Below are positions 30,005 to 38,961 of a DNA stretch of 56,635 nucleotides, piece after piece; position 1 is the stretch's first letter, and the number at the start of each line of letters is the position of its first letter. The translations under genes were made by a program, and so were the position numbers. Origin of the DNA: Roseobacter sp. (GTDB taxonomy: Bacteria; Pseudomonadota; Alphaproteobacteria; Rhodobacterales; Rhodobacteraceae); assembly GCF_024639605.1 (NCBI RefSeq), contig NZ_JAHEHZ010000003.1, positions 1 through 56,635 on the forward strand. The letters are read 5' to 3'. The notes below the pieces were generated by a model. That model was given only the letters and a program-made list of their open reading frames with translations. It was not told where the DNA came from and ran no database searches.

Positions 30005-31564
30005 TTAGTTGGCGCTGCTGCCGGTTCGGTCGGCAGCGATTGTCCTGCGGCGGCGCGCGGGCAGGTTGTTGCTGCGCACGAACCTGACAACCGTGGCACC
30101 GGAAGCAATGCGCGACACTGTGCACAGGAGCGGCACGCCTGACGAAAGAGTCGCAGGCATTTCCCAGGCCACGCGGTCGCCGTAATCGAGTACGAAATTC
30201 ACCAGCGCAGGCCAGCGCGCGCCGGATTTACACATGCGTTTCCATTCCCGCACGGAATCGCTGATCGTCACATCGGCAAAGGAGCTGTCCGGATCCAGTC
30301 CCCAGAGTTCCCGGTATGCCCGGTTGCAGAAACTGAGCACACCGGTCGAGGAGAAAACCACCAGCGCCTCGTCAAAGGTATCCATCAGCGATTGCCCGAG
30401 TTCGAGCTCAGCGCGGAAATTGCGCGTCATGGAGACCTCGGCACTGATGTCCTCAATGAGAAAGGCAATGGCACCGTCCGGATGCGGGCGTCCCTTGACG
30501 CGATAGGTCTGCCCGCTCTCCAGCGTCCAGGTTTCCTGATACCGCCCGTCGGTGGCGGCCGCGATCACATCAGAAATTTCTTCGCGCCAGGTTTTGTAGT
30601 TCTTGGGCTCCGGCATCCGGCGGTTTTCGCGCATACGGTCAAAAAATGACAACAGCGTTGGCCGGCCGCTCAGAAAATCTGCAGGCAGACTGGTCAGATC
30701 AATCAGTGCCGGATTGAAAAGGGCAAGCTGCCCGTTCCGGTCAAAAATCGCCAGTCCGATCGAAAGCTGCGCAAAGGTTTTGGCAAGCGTCTGAACAAAG
30801 TTGCGCTGGGCGATCTCCGACCGGACAACCACATTGACGTTGAGTGCGTGAAAGACCGTGATCCCGCCCACCCGGACGGCACTGACATCGTACCAGTCCT
30901 TGCGGGCGCCGTTTGATGACTGGGATGAAACCCGCTGAGTATCTGTGGTGCCGCCAACCGGTGTGTCAATCTCAAACACCGGCCGGTCGTCGCGGGGTCT
31001 GGTATTGTGGAGCTGGCTGTAGAGGCGCTCGTAGGCTGCATTGTACCAGGTGATCTTGCCGTCTTCGTTTACCTGCCAGATGGCATGGGAGGTCGTGTCG
31101 CTGGCGCGCCGCAGGTGATTGGCCTCGGTGGTGAGCGCGCGCATCTGTTGCGTCTGGGTCGCGCCGGGCAGTCCGTTTTCGATCATCTGAACCTGGGTAA
31201 ACCGCCCGCGCCGGGTCAGGCAGAGGGTCGCTTTATCCTCGACGTGGCGCGCCTGAACCGTGATGTTTTCGCCGTCTGCGGCATCGGGTGAGGCGGGCAC
31301 ATCGGGAAAGCGCGACAGCATCCGGTCGCGCCAGGTTTGCCAGTCGTCCTGCCCGGGCACCAGATTGTACATCTGCATTGCGATTTCGGACGCATGGTGC
31401 AGGTTTTTATTATCAAAAAGAAATGAGACACCCTCGGCAAGCCGTCGCGACATGCTGCGCCCGGTGGCCAGCGATTGCCCGCGCGGGGAGAGGATCCAGA
31501 CAAGCGCTGCAAGTGTGCTGACGATGGCAGCACCTGCGCTGATTGCGATGTCCCAGACAGTCAT
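30005..31564 (-). CDS. Membrane-anchored PAS-domain protein without recognisable output domain
   Basis: 519 residues. N-terminal membrane helix (residues 8-25), then an ordered series of PAS-like units: around residues 150-250 (IWQVNEDGKITWYNAAYERLY), 260-370 (IGLAIFDRNGQLALFNPALIDL) and 385-490 (DTFDEALVVFSSTGVLSFCNRAYRELWGL). It has no HATPase, GGDEF or EAL motif and ends in a basic tail. Such proteins are common in Rhodobacterales beside regB or tsaE; signal and partner are unknown. It lies 97 bases downstream of regB on the same strand. Confidence 0.85.
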   Translation of the reverse strand: MTVWDIAISAGAAIVSTLAALVWILSPRGQSLATGRSMSRRLAEGVSFLFDNKNLHHASEIAMQMYNLVPGQDDWQTWRDRMLSRFPDVPASPDAADGENITVQARHVEDKATLCLTRRGRFTQVQMIENGLPGATQTQQMRALTTEANHLRRASDTTSHAIWQVNEDGKITWYNAAYERLYSQLHNTRPRDDRPVFEIDTPVGGTTDTQRVSSQSSNGARKDWYDVSAVRVGGITVFHALNVNVVVRSEIAQRNFVQTLAKTFAQLSIGLAIFDRNGQLALFNPALIDLTSLPADFLSGRPTLLSFFDRMRENRRMPEPKNYKTWREEISDVIAAATDGRYQETWTLESGQTYRVKGRPHPDGAIAFLIEDISAEVSMTRNFRAELELGQSLMDTFDEALVVFSSTGVLSFCNRAYRELWGLDPDSSFADVTISDSVREWKRMCKSGARWPALVNFVLDYGDRVAWEMPATLSSGVPLLCTVSRIASGATVVRFVRSNNLPARRRRTIAADRTGSSAN

Positions 31565-31660
31565 ATGCCACGCCCCTTTGTCGCCACGGCAAGCCTGTCA
31601 GTAGTACAGGCAGCTTGGTTAACGCATTCTTAACGGGGAATCCGGATCTGCCGGCCTGTG

Positions 31661-33049
31661 TCAGACGGAAATGGGCTGATTGACGCCCGTCGGCGCCGGG
31701 CTGTCACCGGTGACGGCGTCAAGGTGACGGCGCTCCCAGATGACTTCAATGATCGCGCCGAAACTGTCCGCGCGCCGTGCAGACGGGGACGCGGGATCGC
31801 GCCCGTTGGCAAATCCGAGCTCCGCGCCCGAGCGCTCCAGCAATGTCTTAGCGATAAAAAGACCAAGCCCCATGCCTTCGTATCCGGGCCGCATGCGCCC
31901 GCCGGACGACGCGCGGCGTTTGCGCACGAAAGGATCTCCGATACGGCCGATCAGATCGGCGGGAAACCCGGGACCGTTATCGATAATGCGCAGCGAAATC
32001 CGGGTTTCGCTCCAGTCGGCCTCGATCCAGACTTCGGAATGGGCAAAATCGACCGCGTTCTGGATCAGGTTGCGCAACCCGTGAATGATTTCGGGTTTGC
32101 GCAGAATGGCAGGCTGTTCCGCCTCGGGCGACATGGCGCGGAAATGCACCCGTTTGCCGCGCCCGGCGTGCGGCTCTGCGGCCTCTTCCAGCACCGCCAT
32201 CAGAGGGGCCTGGCGCAGGTGCAGATCATCTTTGCCGGCGCGGCCCATATCACGCAGAATGTCGCGGCACCTGTCGGCCTGCTGCCGGATCAGGGCAGCG
32301 TCCTCGCGCAGATCGGGCCTGTCTTCGAGCTCTTCGTATAGCTCGCCGCTGGCCAGTTTGATCGTCGCCAGCGGCGTCCCAAGCTCATGTGCGGCAGCGG
32401 CCACCACACCACCCAGATCGGTCAGTTTCTGCTCGCGGGCGAGTGCCATCTGGGTTGCTGAAAGAGCGTCCGACATGGAGTGAATTTCCGAGGTTACCCG
32501 CGCTGAATAGGCACTGATAAAGACAATTGCGATGATCAGCGCGATCCAGTTGCCAAACACGAAGATTTCCGGGATTTCCAGAATGAACCCCTGATCGGTG
32601 CGCAATGGCAGATGAAACTGCGACAGAACCGTCACCGACAAAATCGCCACACTGCCCAGAAGCACGGTCGAGCGCATTGTCAGCACCGCCGCTGAAATCG
32701 TCACCGGTCCGAGCATCAGCAGCGCAAACGGATTGTTGAGTCCGCCTGTAAGAAACAACAACAGGCTCAGCTGCAGCAGATCGAACATCACGATCAGCAT
32801 GTTTTCCACTTCGGTCAGACGCTTGTTTTCGGGAAAGACAAACATCGCCACCAGGTTTGAGATTACCGAGGCACCGACCACCAGATAGCACAGCCCCAGA
32901 TCGAGCCGCAGACCGAACCAGTGCTGTGCTACGGTGATTGCGGTGAGCTGTCCGGCAATGGCAAACCAGCGCAGCACAATAAGCGTGCGCAACCGGATCC
33001 AGTTGGCCCGTATCTCTCCGCTGGGGGGGCTGACGTTTTCTTCGGCCAT
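31661..33049 (-). CDS. regB: Redox sensor histidine kinase RegB (PrrB/ActS)
   Basis: 462 residues from ATG 33049. Six membrane helices in the first 185 residues, with GGLNNPF (about residues 102-108), the quinone-binding motif of RegB. The H-box is AAAAHELGTPLATIKLA with the phosphorylated His near 221, followed by the redox-active Cys near 261 in ADRCRDILRDM. HATPase motifs are LRNLIQNAVDFAHS, DNGPGFP and GMGLGLFIAKTLLERSG. It should phosphorylate RegA under reducing conditions. GTG 33058 is an alternative start. Divergent from senC. Confidence 0.95.
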   Translation of the reverse strand: MAEENVSPPSGEIRANWIRLRTLIVLRWFAIAGQLTAITVAQHWFGLRLDLGLCYLVVGASVISNLVAMFVFPENKRLTEVENMLIVMFDLLQLSLLLFLTGGLNNPFALLMLGPVTISAAVLTMRSTVLLGSVAILSVTVLSQFHLPLRTDQGFILEIPEIFVFGNWIALIIAIVFISAYSARVTSEIHSMSDALSATQMALAREQKLTDLGGVVAAAAHELGTPLATIKLASGELYEELEDRPDLREDAALIRQQADRCRDILRDMGRAGKDDLHLRQAPLMAVLEEAAEPHAGRGKRVHFRAMSPEAEQPAILRKPEIIHGLRNLIQNAVDFAHSEVWIEADWSETRISLRIIDNGPGFPADLIGRIGDPFVRKRRASSGGRMRPGYEGMGLGLFIAKTLLERSGAELGFANGRDPASPSARRADSFGAIIEVIWERRHLDAVTGDSPAPTGVNQPISV

Positions 33050-33141
33050 TACGTTCACCGGTTATTGAATTGCACTCATGACACAGGACGTTAGGACTGC
33101 ACCCTGACAGGATCAACCTCAACGCCACGACGGAGACTGAT

Positions 33142-33765
33142 ATGAACACGCGCCTGCTTGCACCGCTTGCCCTTCTGGGCGTCGCTGTTTTTGTCGGCGT
33201 TTTCTGGTTTGTCAGCCGTGACAGAACCGGCGGGGATCAGTTCGCCCAGTGCCGCGCCAGTCAGATCGCCGGCGGCGCGGGCGCCATCGGCGGCCCGTTC
33301 GAGCTTGTGAACGCACAGGGCGACACTGTGACCGACGCCGATGTCATCACGGAGCCGTCGATTGTGTATTTCGGATATACCTTCTGCCCGGATGTCTGCC
33401 CGCTTGATGTGGCGCGCAATGCAGCGGCTGTCGATGTTCTGTCGGAACGCAACATATCCGTCACGCCGGTCTTCATTTCGATCGACCCGGCGCGCGACAC
33501 GCCCGAGGTTGTCGGCGATTATGCGGCAAATATGCATGAGCGCATGATCGGCCTGACCGGATCGGCCGAACAGGTCAAAGCCGCAAGTCAGGCCTATCGC
33601 ACCTATTACAGGGCGCAGGACACCGGCGACGAATTTTACCTCGTGGATCACTCGACATTCAGCTACCTGGTGCTGCCGGAGCACGGATTTGTCGAGTTTT
33701 TCCGCCGTGAAACAACGCCGCAGCAAATGGCCGACACTGTCGCCTGTTTTGTCTCAAATGCCTGA
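33142..33765 (+). CDS. senC: SCO1/SenC/PrrC copper chaperone-thiol protein
   Basis: 207 residues. One N-terminal membrane anchor (residues 5-24), then a periplasmic thioredoxin-like domain with YTFCPDVCPLDV (Cys 82 and Cys 86) and the third copper ligand in LVDHSTFSYL (His 170). It delivers copper to the CuA site of cytochrome oxidase and, in Rhodobacter, feeds the RegB signal. Sits between regB (divergent) and regA, as in R. capsulatus and R. sphaeroides. Confidence 0.95.
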   Translation: MNTRLLAPLALLGVAVFVGVFWFVSRDRTGGDQFAQCRASQIAGGAGAIGGPFELVNAQGDTVTDADVITEPSIVYFGYTFCPDVCPLDVARNAAAVDVLSERNISVTPVFISIDPARDTPEVVGDYAANMHERMIGLTGSAEQVKAASQAYRTYYRAQDTGDEFYLVDHSTFSYLVLPEHGFVEFFRRETTPQQMADTVACFVSNA

Positions 33766-33793
33766 AAAACCGGCACCACTGGAAAAGGGTTAT

Positions 33794-33824
33794 TTGACGT
33801 GACCCGGTGAGGCGCACATATAGT
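33794..33824 (+). promoter_or_regulatory. Possible sigma-70 promoter of regA
   Basis: TTGACG at 33794-33799 with CATATA at 33817-33822 (17-base spacer), just after the senC stop and about 40 bases before regA. It would allow regA to be expressed apart from senC. Confidence 0.4.
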
Positions 33825-33862
33825 CAGGACAAAGGAAGTTAACAAAAGGTCTCAGTGCGCAT

Positions 33863-34417
33863 ATGGCTGACATTTCGGAACTCGCGCCCGGTGCGGAAAA
33901 AACCATTCTGCTGCTCGATGATGACGAGCCGTTTCTGCGCCGGCTGGCCAAGGCGATGGAAAAACGCGGTTTCGACGTTGAAACTGCGGACTCTGTGGCT
34001 GCCGGGCGTGCGATTGCCACGGCGCGCCCGCCAGCCTTTGCGGTTGTCGATCTGCGGCTGGAAGACGGCAATGGTCTTGATGTGGTCGAAGTGCTGCGCG
34101 AAAAGCGCCCGGATGCGCGCGTTGTGGTCCTGACGGGCTATGGTGCTATCGCCACGGCCGTTGCTGCGGTGAAAATCGGTGCGGTGGATTATCTGTCGAA
34201 ACCCGCGGATGCCGCCGATATCGTGAATGCGCTGCTGGCCACGGGTGACGACCTGCCGCCCCCGCCCGAGAACCCGATGAGTGCCGATCGCGTGCGCTGG
34301 GAGCATATCCAGCGCGTGTTTGAGCTTTGCGACCGCAATGTCAGCGAAACCGCCCGGCGTCTGAACATGCACCGGCGCACGTTGCAGCGTATTCTGGCGA
34401 AACGCTCTCCGCGCTGA
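33863..34417 (+). CDS. regA: Redox response regulator RegA (PrrA/ActR)
   Basis: 184 residues, the exact length usual for RegA. Receiver domain with acidic pocket LLLDDDEPF, phosphoacceptor Asp63 in VVDLRLEDGNG, Thr91 and Lys113 (LSKPAD). A Pro-rich linker (PPPPENP) leads to a Fis-type helix-turn-helix NVSETARRLNMHRRTLQRILAKRSPR. In relatives it controls photosynthesis, CO2 and N2 fixation and respiration genes. Convergent with the acetyltransferase gene. Confidence 0.97.
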   Translation: MADISELAPGAEKTILLLDDDEPFLRRLAKAMEKRGFDVETADSVAAGRAIATARPPAFAVVDLRLEDGNGLDVVEVLREKRPDARVVVLTGYGAIATAVAAVKIGAVDYLSKPADAADIVNALLATGDDLPPPPENPMSADRVRWEHIQRVFELCDRNVSETARRLNMHRRTLQRILAKRSPR

Positions 34418-34420
34418 TCC

Positions 34421-34906
34421 TCAGATGTCATAGCGTTTGCTGATCCGGTCCACCACCAGGCCGCTGTCGAGCGTCACCGCCTCTTCGCGGTGCCAGTCGC
34501 GGAAGCCGCGGCTCTGGTAATATGTCAGCCCGCCGGTGTTATCGGCCCGGATGGTTGCATTGATCCAGGAATATCCAAGCGCTTTCGCCGCCTTTTCTGT
34601 TGCTGTGAAAAGTGCCGATCCGATGCCAAGACCGGTGCGGCCGATTTTCACGAAGGTCGCGATGTCACATGCCACGGGCGGAAGCTTTTCTCTGGGGCAG
34701 ACCCACTGAAAGCCGACCACCGCCCCCGACTCATCAAGCGCCACCTGCCAGGCAGAGCGGTCCGCATCTTCGGCCATCCAACCGGCGATATCCTGACCGG
34801 TTACCGGACGGGTCAGCGCAGTGGTACCGCCCTCTTTGATGATGGCAATCAGAAGCTCTGCCATCGGCCGGGTATCAAGCGGCGTCGGCGTCCGGACGGT
34901 GATCAC
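34421..34906 (-). CDS. GNAT family N-acetyltransferase
   Basis: 161 residues. The acetyl-CoA loop appears as KIGRTGLGIGSALFTATEKAAKALGY (the R/QxxGxG/A pattern), followed by INATIRADNTGGLTYYQSRGF. The acceptor is unknown. It starts with GTG 34906 and overlaps the HD gene by GTGA, so the two are co-translated. Confidence 0.88.
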   Translation of the reverse strand: MITVRTPTPLDTRPMAELLIAIIKEGGTTALTRPVTGQDIAGWMAEDADRSAWQVALDESGAVVGFQWVCPREKLPPVACDIATFVKIGRTGLGIGSALFTATEKAAKALGYSWINATIRADNTGGLTYYQSRGFRDWHREEAVTLDSGLVVDRISKRYDI

Positions 34907-35499
34907 TTTATCTGCTCCAGCAGAGTGTGGTGGCGTGCTGTAAACTCCCGGCGTACCTCGACAGGGGGCCGCAGAACGATTTGCAGACCCTCCATAAGAG
35001 CAGCATTTGCCGGCCCGAAAAACTTTGTCGCCTCGGCTTCGGAAAACCCGGCGATCTGCGTGGCTTCCATCCAGGCGCTGATCTTGTCGGCGCGTTTAAT
35101 CTGTTTCTTGACCGAAACAGGCAGCGCGCCGGGCAGGCCGAAACGGATGTGGATCGCCGCCATCAGCCGTTCGTCCAGCGCGCCGTACCCCGGACCGACC
35201 GCCGCTTTGACCGGCGAGATCATATCCCCGATCACATATTCGGGCGCATCGTGCAGCAGAGCGGCGAGCCGCCAGCCCGGCGGTGCTTTGGGCGCGATCC
35301 GGCCGAATATAGTCTCTGTCAAAAGGGAATGCTCGGCCACCGAATAAGCGTAATCGCCGTGCGTCTGCCCGTTCCAGCGCGCGACAAAGGCAAGCCCGTG
35401 GGCGATATCCTCAATCTCGATATCAACCGGCGTCGGGTCCAGCAGATCCAGTCTGCGCCCCGACAACATCCGCTGCCATGCCCGGTTAATTGTTGCCAT
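34903..35499 (-). CDS. HD domain phosphohydrolase (YfbR-like)
   Basis: 198 residues. The metal-binding HD pattern is visible: SVAEHSLLTETIF, then LAALLHDAPEYVIGDMISPVK (HD pair followed by E) and a later IKRADKISAWMEATQ. The set resembles YfbR-type 5'-nucleotidases acting on dNMPs. Coupled to the downstream acetyltransferase. Its start lies 217 bases from the divergent small secreted protein. Confidence 0.82.
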   Translation of the reverse strand: MATINRAWQRMLSGRRLDLLDPTPVDIEIEDIAHGLAFVARWNGQTHGDYAYSVAEHSLLTETIFGRIAPKAPPGWRLAALLHDAPEYVIGDMISPVKAAVGPGYGALDERLMAAIHIRFGLPGALPVSVKKQIKRADKISAWMEATQIAGFSEAEATKFFGPANAALMEGLQIVLRPPVEVRREFTARHHTLLEQIK

Positions 35500-35716
35500 T
35501 TGGTCACTGCCCGTCGGTTACGCCTGCTTTGTGCCCTAATTCCGGCGCAGACTTAAAGTATGGTGATTGCAAGCTGCCACAGATTATTGATGACCCGCGC
35601 TTTGTAAACCGGGCTCGTGGTCGCGATAAAAGAAGTACCAGGGGGGGAGGGCACAGCCTTTCCCGGGTCATGTCCTCTTCCCGCATCGAGCGAGAGAAAG
35701 AGGAAAGGAGGATGTC
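35500..35716. other. Divergent intergenic region
   Basis: 217 bases between the HD gene and the small secreted protein. The right end carries a strong ribosome site (AAAGGAGG). A purine-rich GGGGGG run sits near 35642. I see no convincing promoter pair, structured RNA or ORF. Confidence 0.4.
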
Positions 35717-36031
35717 ATGAAAAGGCATCTCACACTAGCAGCACTGACAGCCACAGCTCTGGCTGCGGCATCCATGGCTCAGGCCGCCAACTGTGGCGAC
35801 CGGGACAAGGTTGTCGAAAAACTTGCATCCAAATACGATGAGCATCTGACAGCAGGCGGTCTGCAACAGACGCGGTCCGCGCTCAGTGTCATGGAAATCT
35901 GGGCGTCCAGCAAAACCGGTACGTTTACCGTGCTGATCACCAGCCCCGAAGGCATCAGCTGTGTTGTTGCGGCCGGAACCGATTTCTTTGACGCCGAAGA
36001 AGCACCGCGTGTAAAAGGCTCTGCAAGCTGA
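35717..36031 (+). CDS. Small secreted protein of unknown function
   Basis: 104 residues. Clear Sec signal peptide MKRHLTLAALTATALAAASMAQA cleaved before ANCGDRD. The mature part of about 80 residues has two Cys (early CGD and a later GISCVVAAG) that could form a disulfide, and no further motif I recognise. A strong AAAGGAGG site nine bases before ATG 35717 suggests good expression. Divergent from the HD gene, 143 bases before ahcY. Confidence 0.85.
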   Translation: MKRHLTLAALTATALAAASMAQAANCGDRDKVVEKLASKYDEHLTAGGLQQTRSALSVMEIWASSKTGTFTVLITSPEGISCVVAAGTDFFDAEEAPRVKGSAS

Positions 36032-36174
36032 GTAACCGGACGGGTCTGTCTGGCAATATCCGGCCGGGCCGGCAGTGAGGACATCCTTAACCACAAGGGT
36101 ATGGTGACGCATTGTCATGTTGCCGGGGCGATGGTATCTGCGCGGTCAAACCGCATGGATAGGATCACCCGAAG

Positions 36175-37563
36175 ATGAGCAACGATTATATCGTCAAAGA
36201 CATTGAACTGGCCGCTTACGGTCGCAAAGAGCTTGATATTGCCGAAACAGAAATGCCGGGCCTGATGGCCTGCCGCGAGGAATACGGCGAGAGCCAGCCG
36301 CTCAAAGGCGCGCGCATTGTGGGCTCTCTTCACATGACTATTCAGACTGCGGTTCTGATTGAGACACTGACGGCTCTGGGCGCGGATGTGCGCTGGGCGT
36401 CGTGCAACATTTTCTCCACCCAGGACCATGCAGCGGCCGCGATCGCCGCAGGTGGCACGCCGGTTTTCGCGATCAAAGGCCAGTCGCTGGAAGAGCACTG
36501 GGACTACCTCGACAAATCGTTCGACTTCCCGGACGGGCCGAACATGATCCTCGATGACGGCGGTGATGCGACCCTCTATGTCCTGCTGGGCGCACGCGCC
36601 GAAGCCGGCGAGGAGATCATTCCGGTACCGACTTCCGAGGAAGAAGAAGTCATCAAGGCGCAGATCAAAAAGCGCATGGAAGCAAGCCCGGGATGGTTCA
36701 CCAAAATCCGCGACCAGATCCAGGGCGTCTCCGAAGAGACAACCACCGGCGTACACCGCCTCTATGATCTGGTAAAGCAGGGCCAGCTGCCCTTCCCCGC
36801 GATCAACGTGAACGACTCCGTGACCAAGTCGAAATTCGACAACAAATACGGCTGCAAGGAATCGCTGGTCGATGGCATCCGCCGTGCAACCGACACCATG
36901 ATGGCTGGCAAGGTCGCCGTGGTCATGGGCTACGGCGACGTGGGCAAAGGCTCCGCGGCCTCTCTGCGCGGCGCCGGCGCGCGTGTCAAAGTCACCGAAG
37001 TTGACCCTATTTGTGCGCTGCAGGCCGCGATGGACGGCTTCGAAGTCGTGCTGCTCGAAGACGTTGTGGGTTCCGCTGACATCTTCATCACCACCACCGG
37101 CAACAAGGACGTGATCCGCATCGAGCACATGCGCGAGATGAAGGACATGGCGATCGTCGGCAACATCGGCCACTTTGATAACGAGATCCAGGTCGCTGCC
37201 CTCAAGAATCACAAATGGACCAACATCAAAGAGCAGGTGGACATGATCGAGATGCCAAACGGCAATCGTCTGATCCTGCTCTCCGAGGGCCGTTTGCTGA
37301 ACCTTGGCAATGCAACGGGCCACCCGTCGTTTGTGATGTCCGCGTCCTTTACCAATCAGGTGCTCGCACAGATCGAGCTCTGGACGCGTGGCGACCAGTA
37401 CAAAAACGACGTCTATATCCTGCCCAAGCATCTCGATGAAAAAGTGGCACGCCTGCACCTCGACCGCATCGGCGTGAAGCTGAGCAAACTGGATCCGGAA
37501 CAGGCCGCCTATATCGGTGTAGCACCCGAAGGTCCGTTCAAGCCGGAGCATTACCGCTACTGA
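36175..37563 (+). CDS. ahcY: Adenosylhomocysteinase
   Basis: 462 residues. Splits S-adenosylhomocysteine to adenosine and homocysteine, closing the methyl cycle. Seen: [54 protein letters not shown], the NAD fold [31 protein letters not shown] and a C-terminus ending KPEHYRY, which supplies Lys and Tyr to NAD in family structures. Its nearness to regA echoes the senC-regA-hvrA-ahcY locus of R. capsulatus. No SAH riboswitch is recognisable upstream. Confidence 0.98.
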   Translation: MSNDYIVKDIELAAYGRKELDIAETEMPGLMACREEYGESQPLKGARIVGSLHMTIQTAVLIETLTALGADVRWASCNIFSTQDHAAAAIAAGGTPVFAIKGQSLEEHWDYLDKSFDFPDGPNMILDDGGDATLYVLLGARAEAGEEIIPVPTSEEEEVIKAQIKKRMEASPGWFTKIRDQIQGVSEETTTGVHRLYDLVKQGQLPFPAINVNDSVTKSKFDNKYGCKESLVDGIRRATDTMMAGKVAVVMGYGDVGKGSAASLRGAGARVKVTEVDPICALQAAMDGFEVVLLEDVVGSADIFITTTGNKDVIRIEHMREMKDMAIVGNIGHFDNEIQVAALKNHKWTNIKEQVDMIEMPNGNRLILLSEGRLLNLGNATGHPSFVMSASFTNQVLAQIELWTRGDQYKNDVYILPKHLDEKVARLHLDRIGVKLSKLDPEQAAYIGVAPEGPFKPEHYRY

Positions 37564-37564
37564 A

Positions 37565-38011
37565 ATGACAGGCGCGCGCATTAAACGCTCAGAGGAAAAC
37601 GACGCGGTCTATCGCCAGATCCGCAACGAAATTCAGTTTGAGCTCTCTTTGATCAATGCGCGCGTCAACTGGTTGGTCACCAGCCAGGCGTTTCTTTTCG
37701 TGCCGTTGACGCTCGGCGCGCGTGACGGCGGGATCGGGGCCTCTGTATATTATCCCGTGATCCCGGTGCTCGGAGTTGCGATCTGCTCACTGGTGCTGAT
37801 TTCCGTGATGGCCGCGGTCTGGCGCAGCCACCAGTGGCGCGCCAAGGCCTGTCAGGGCGCCTACGACGGGCGCAGCAATGATGCCACATTCGATATTATT
37901 CTGCCCCACCGGCCGCTGATCCCGCGCATGGGGCTGATCGGCGGCGTGGGTGTGCCGGTCATTCTCGTGCTCGTCTGGTTCTGGCTCCTCATCGCGCCGC
38001 CCGGCACCTGA
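37565..38011 (+). CDS. Small membrane protein of unknown function
   Basis: 148 residues. A polar N-terminus (NDAVYRQIRNEIQFELSLINARVNWLV) is followed by three hydrophobic helices (about residues 40-60, 66-86 and 120-143). It starts one base after the ahcY stop, so it is probably co-transcribed with ahcY. Unrecognised family; RNEIQFE-type membrane proteins recur in alphaproteobacteria. Confidence 0.75.
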   Translation: MTGARIKRSEENDAVYRQIRNEIQFELSLINARVNWLVTSQAFLFVPLTLGARDGGIGASVYYPVIPVLGVAICSLVLISVMAAVWRSHQWRAKACQGAYDGRSNDATFDIILPHRPLIPRMGLIGGVGVPVILVLVWFWLLIAPPGT

Positions 38012-38086
38012 CCCCCTGCGTTTTCGACTCTGCACCGGGCCATTGAGCGGTTTTCTGCCGGGGCTGCGTGATTTTTATTGTTTACG

Positions 38087-38112
38087 GGAACCAATGAAAA
38101 CCTGCCGGCGTT
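38087..38112 (+). promoter_or_regulatory. EcfG-type (GGAAC/CGTT) promoter match before the PRC-barrel gene
   Basis: GGAACC at 38087-38092 and CGTT at 38109-38112 with a 16-base spacer, an exact fit to the alphaproteobacterial general-stress sigma (EcfG) consensus. It predicts a start near 38118, just ahead of AGGAGG and ATG 38142. The motif is short and a chance match is possible. Confidence 0.45.
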
Positions 38113-38141
38113 GCCTCATTGTAAATCTCAAGGAGGTAAAA

Positions 38142-38906
38142 ATGTCCCATTCTAAACTCATGACCACCGTTGCCGTTCTCGCCCTGACTGCAGGTACGGC
38201 TTTCGCAGGATCCACGGAAACCAAAGCCGCGGATGAAGAGCTGAAAATTCAGACCCAGACCGAAGCGGCACTGGAAAACGCGGAGCAGGAGATCGAAGAA
38301 ACTGCTTCTGATGCTGCTGCTGCGACTGAAAACGCTGCAGAAGCAACTGCTGAAGCGACCGGTGATGCGGCCCAGGCTGTTGAAGAGACAGCAGAGAACG
38401 CGGCCGAAGCCACCGAAGAAGCGATTGAAGACACTGCTGCCGCTACAGAATCCGTTGCTGATGAGGCGGTCGAAGAGACTGCTGAAGCCGCAGAGGAAAC
38501 TGAGCAGGCGATCGAACAGACCGCTGACGCTGCAACAACCGAAGACACCGACATGGCGAGCGAAGACACTGTCACCAGTGCCGCCACAGGTTCCGAGTTC
38601 TCCGGTATGGTTGTGGGCGATCTGCTGGGCCTGAACGTCTATGAAGCCAATGGCGATGACATCGGCGAAATCGACTATATCGTGCGTGGCGCCAACGGCT
38701 ACGAAGCTGTAATTGGCATCGGCGGATTTCTTGGTCTGGGTGAATACACCGTGGCCATCCCGCTGGAGGAGTTCTCCATGTCCGCTGAAGATGACGGCCT
38801 GAAGCTCAGCACCTGGACCGAAGAAGAGCTCGAGGCACAGCCCGAGTTCGACGAAACCGGTGTTGAAGGTCTCGCAGACGACGTGCGTCTCGACGAAATG
38901 TCCTGA
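38142..38906 (+). CDS. Secreted PRC-barrel domain protein with long Ala/Glu repeat region
   Basis: 254 residues. Signal peptide MSHSKLMTTVAVLALTAGTAFA, then about 110 residues of Ala-, Glu- and Thr-rich low-complexity sequence (units such as EETAEAAEETEQAIEQT), predicted as one acidic helix, then a PRC-barrel domain (about residues 150-230: GMVVGDLLGLNVYEANGDDIGEIDYIV). PRC-barrel proteins of this type are often stress-induced or envelope-linked. ATG 38142 follows AAGGAGG; ORF extensions upstream are not supported. Ends at a terminator. Confidence 0.88.
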   Translation: MSHSKLMTTVAVLALTAGTAFAGSTETKAADEELKIQTQTEAALENAEQEIEETASDAAAATENAAEATAEATGDAAQAVEETAENAAEATEEAIEDTAAATESVADEAVEETAEAAEETEQAIEQTADAATTEDTDMASEDTVTSAATGSEFSGMVVGDLLGLNVYEANGDDIGEIDYIVRGANGYEAVIGIGGFLGLGEYTVAIPLEEFSMSAEDDGLKLSTWTEEELEAQPEFDETGVEGLADDVRLDEMS

Positions 38907-38930
38907 CCCGACCCTTCTGACCTGATGAGA

Positions 38931-38961
38931 GAGGCTCCGCACAGCGGGGCCTCTTTTTTTT
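38931..38961 (+). terminator. Intrinsic terminator after the PRC-barrel gene
   Basis: GAGGCTCCG, loop CACAG, CGGGGCCTC (one G-U pair) followed by eight T. About 25 bases after the stop. Confidence 0.88.

Noticed and set aside
36032-36174. SAH riboswitch upstream of ahcY
   Set aside because: I looked for the conserved core of the SAH riboswitch and did not find it; no clear structured element or terminator is visible.
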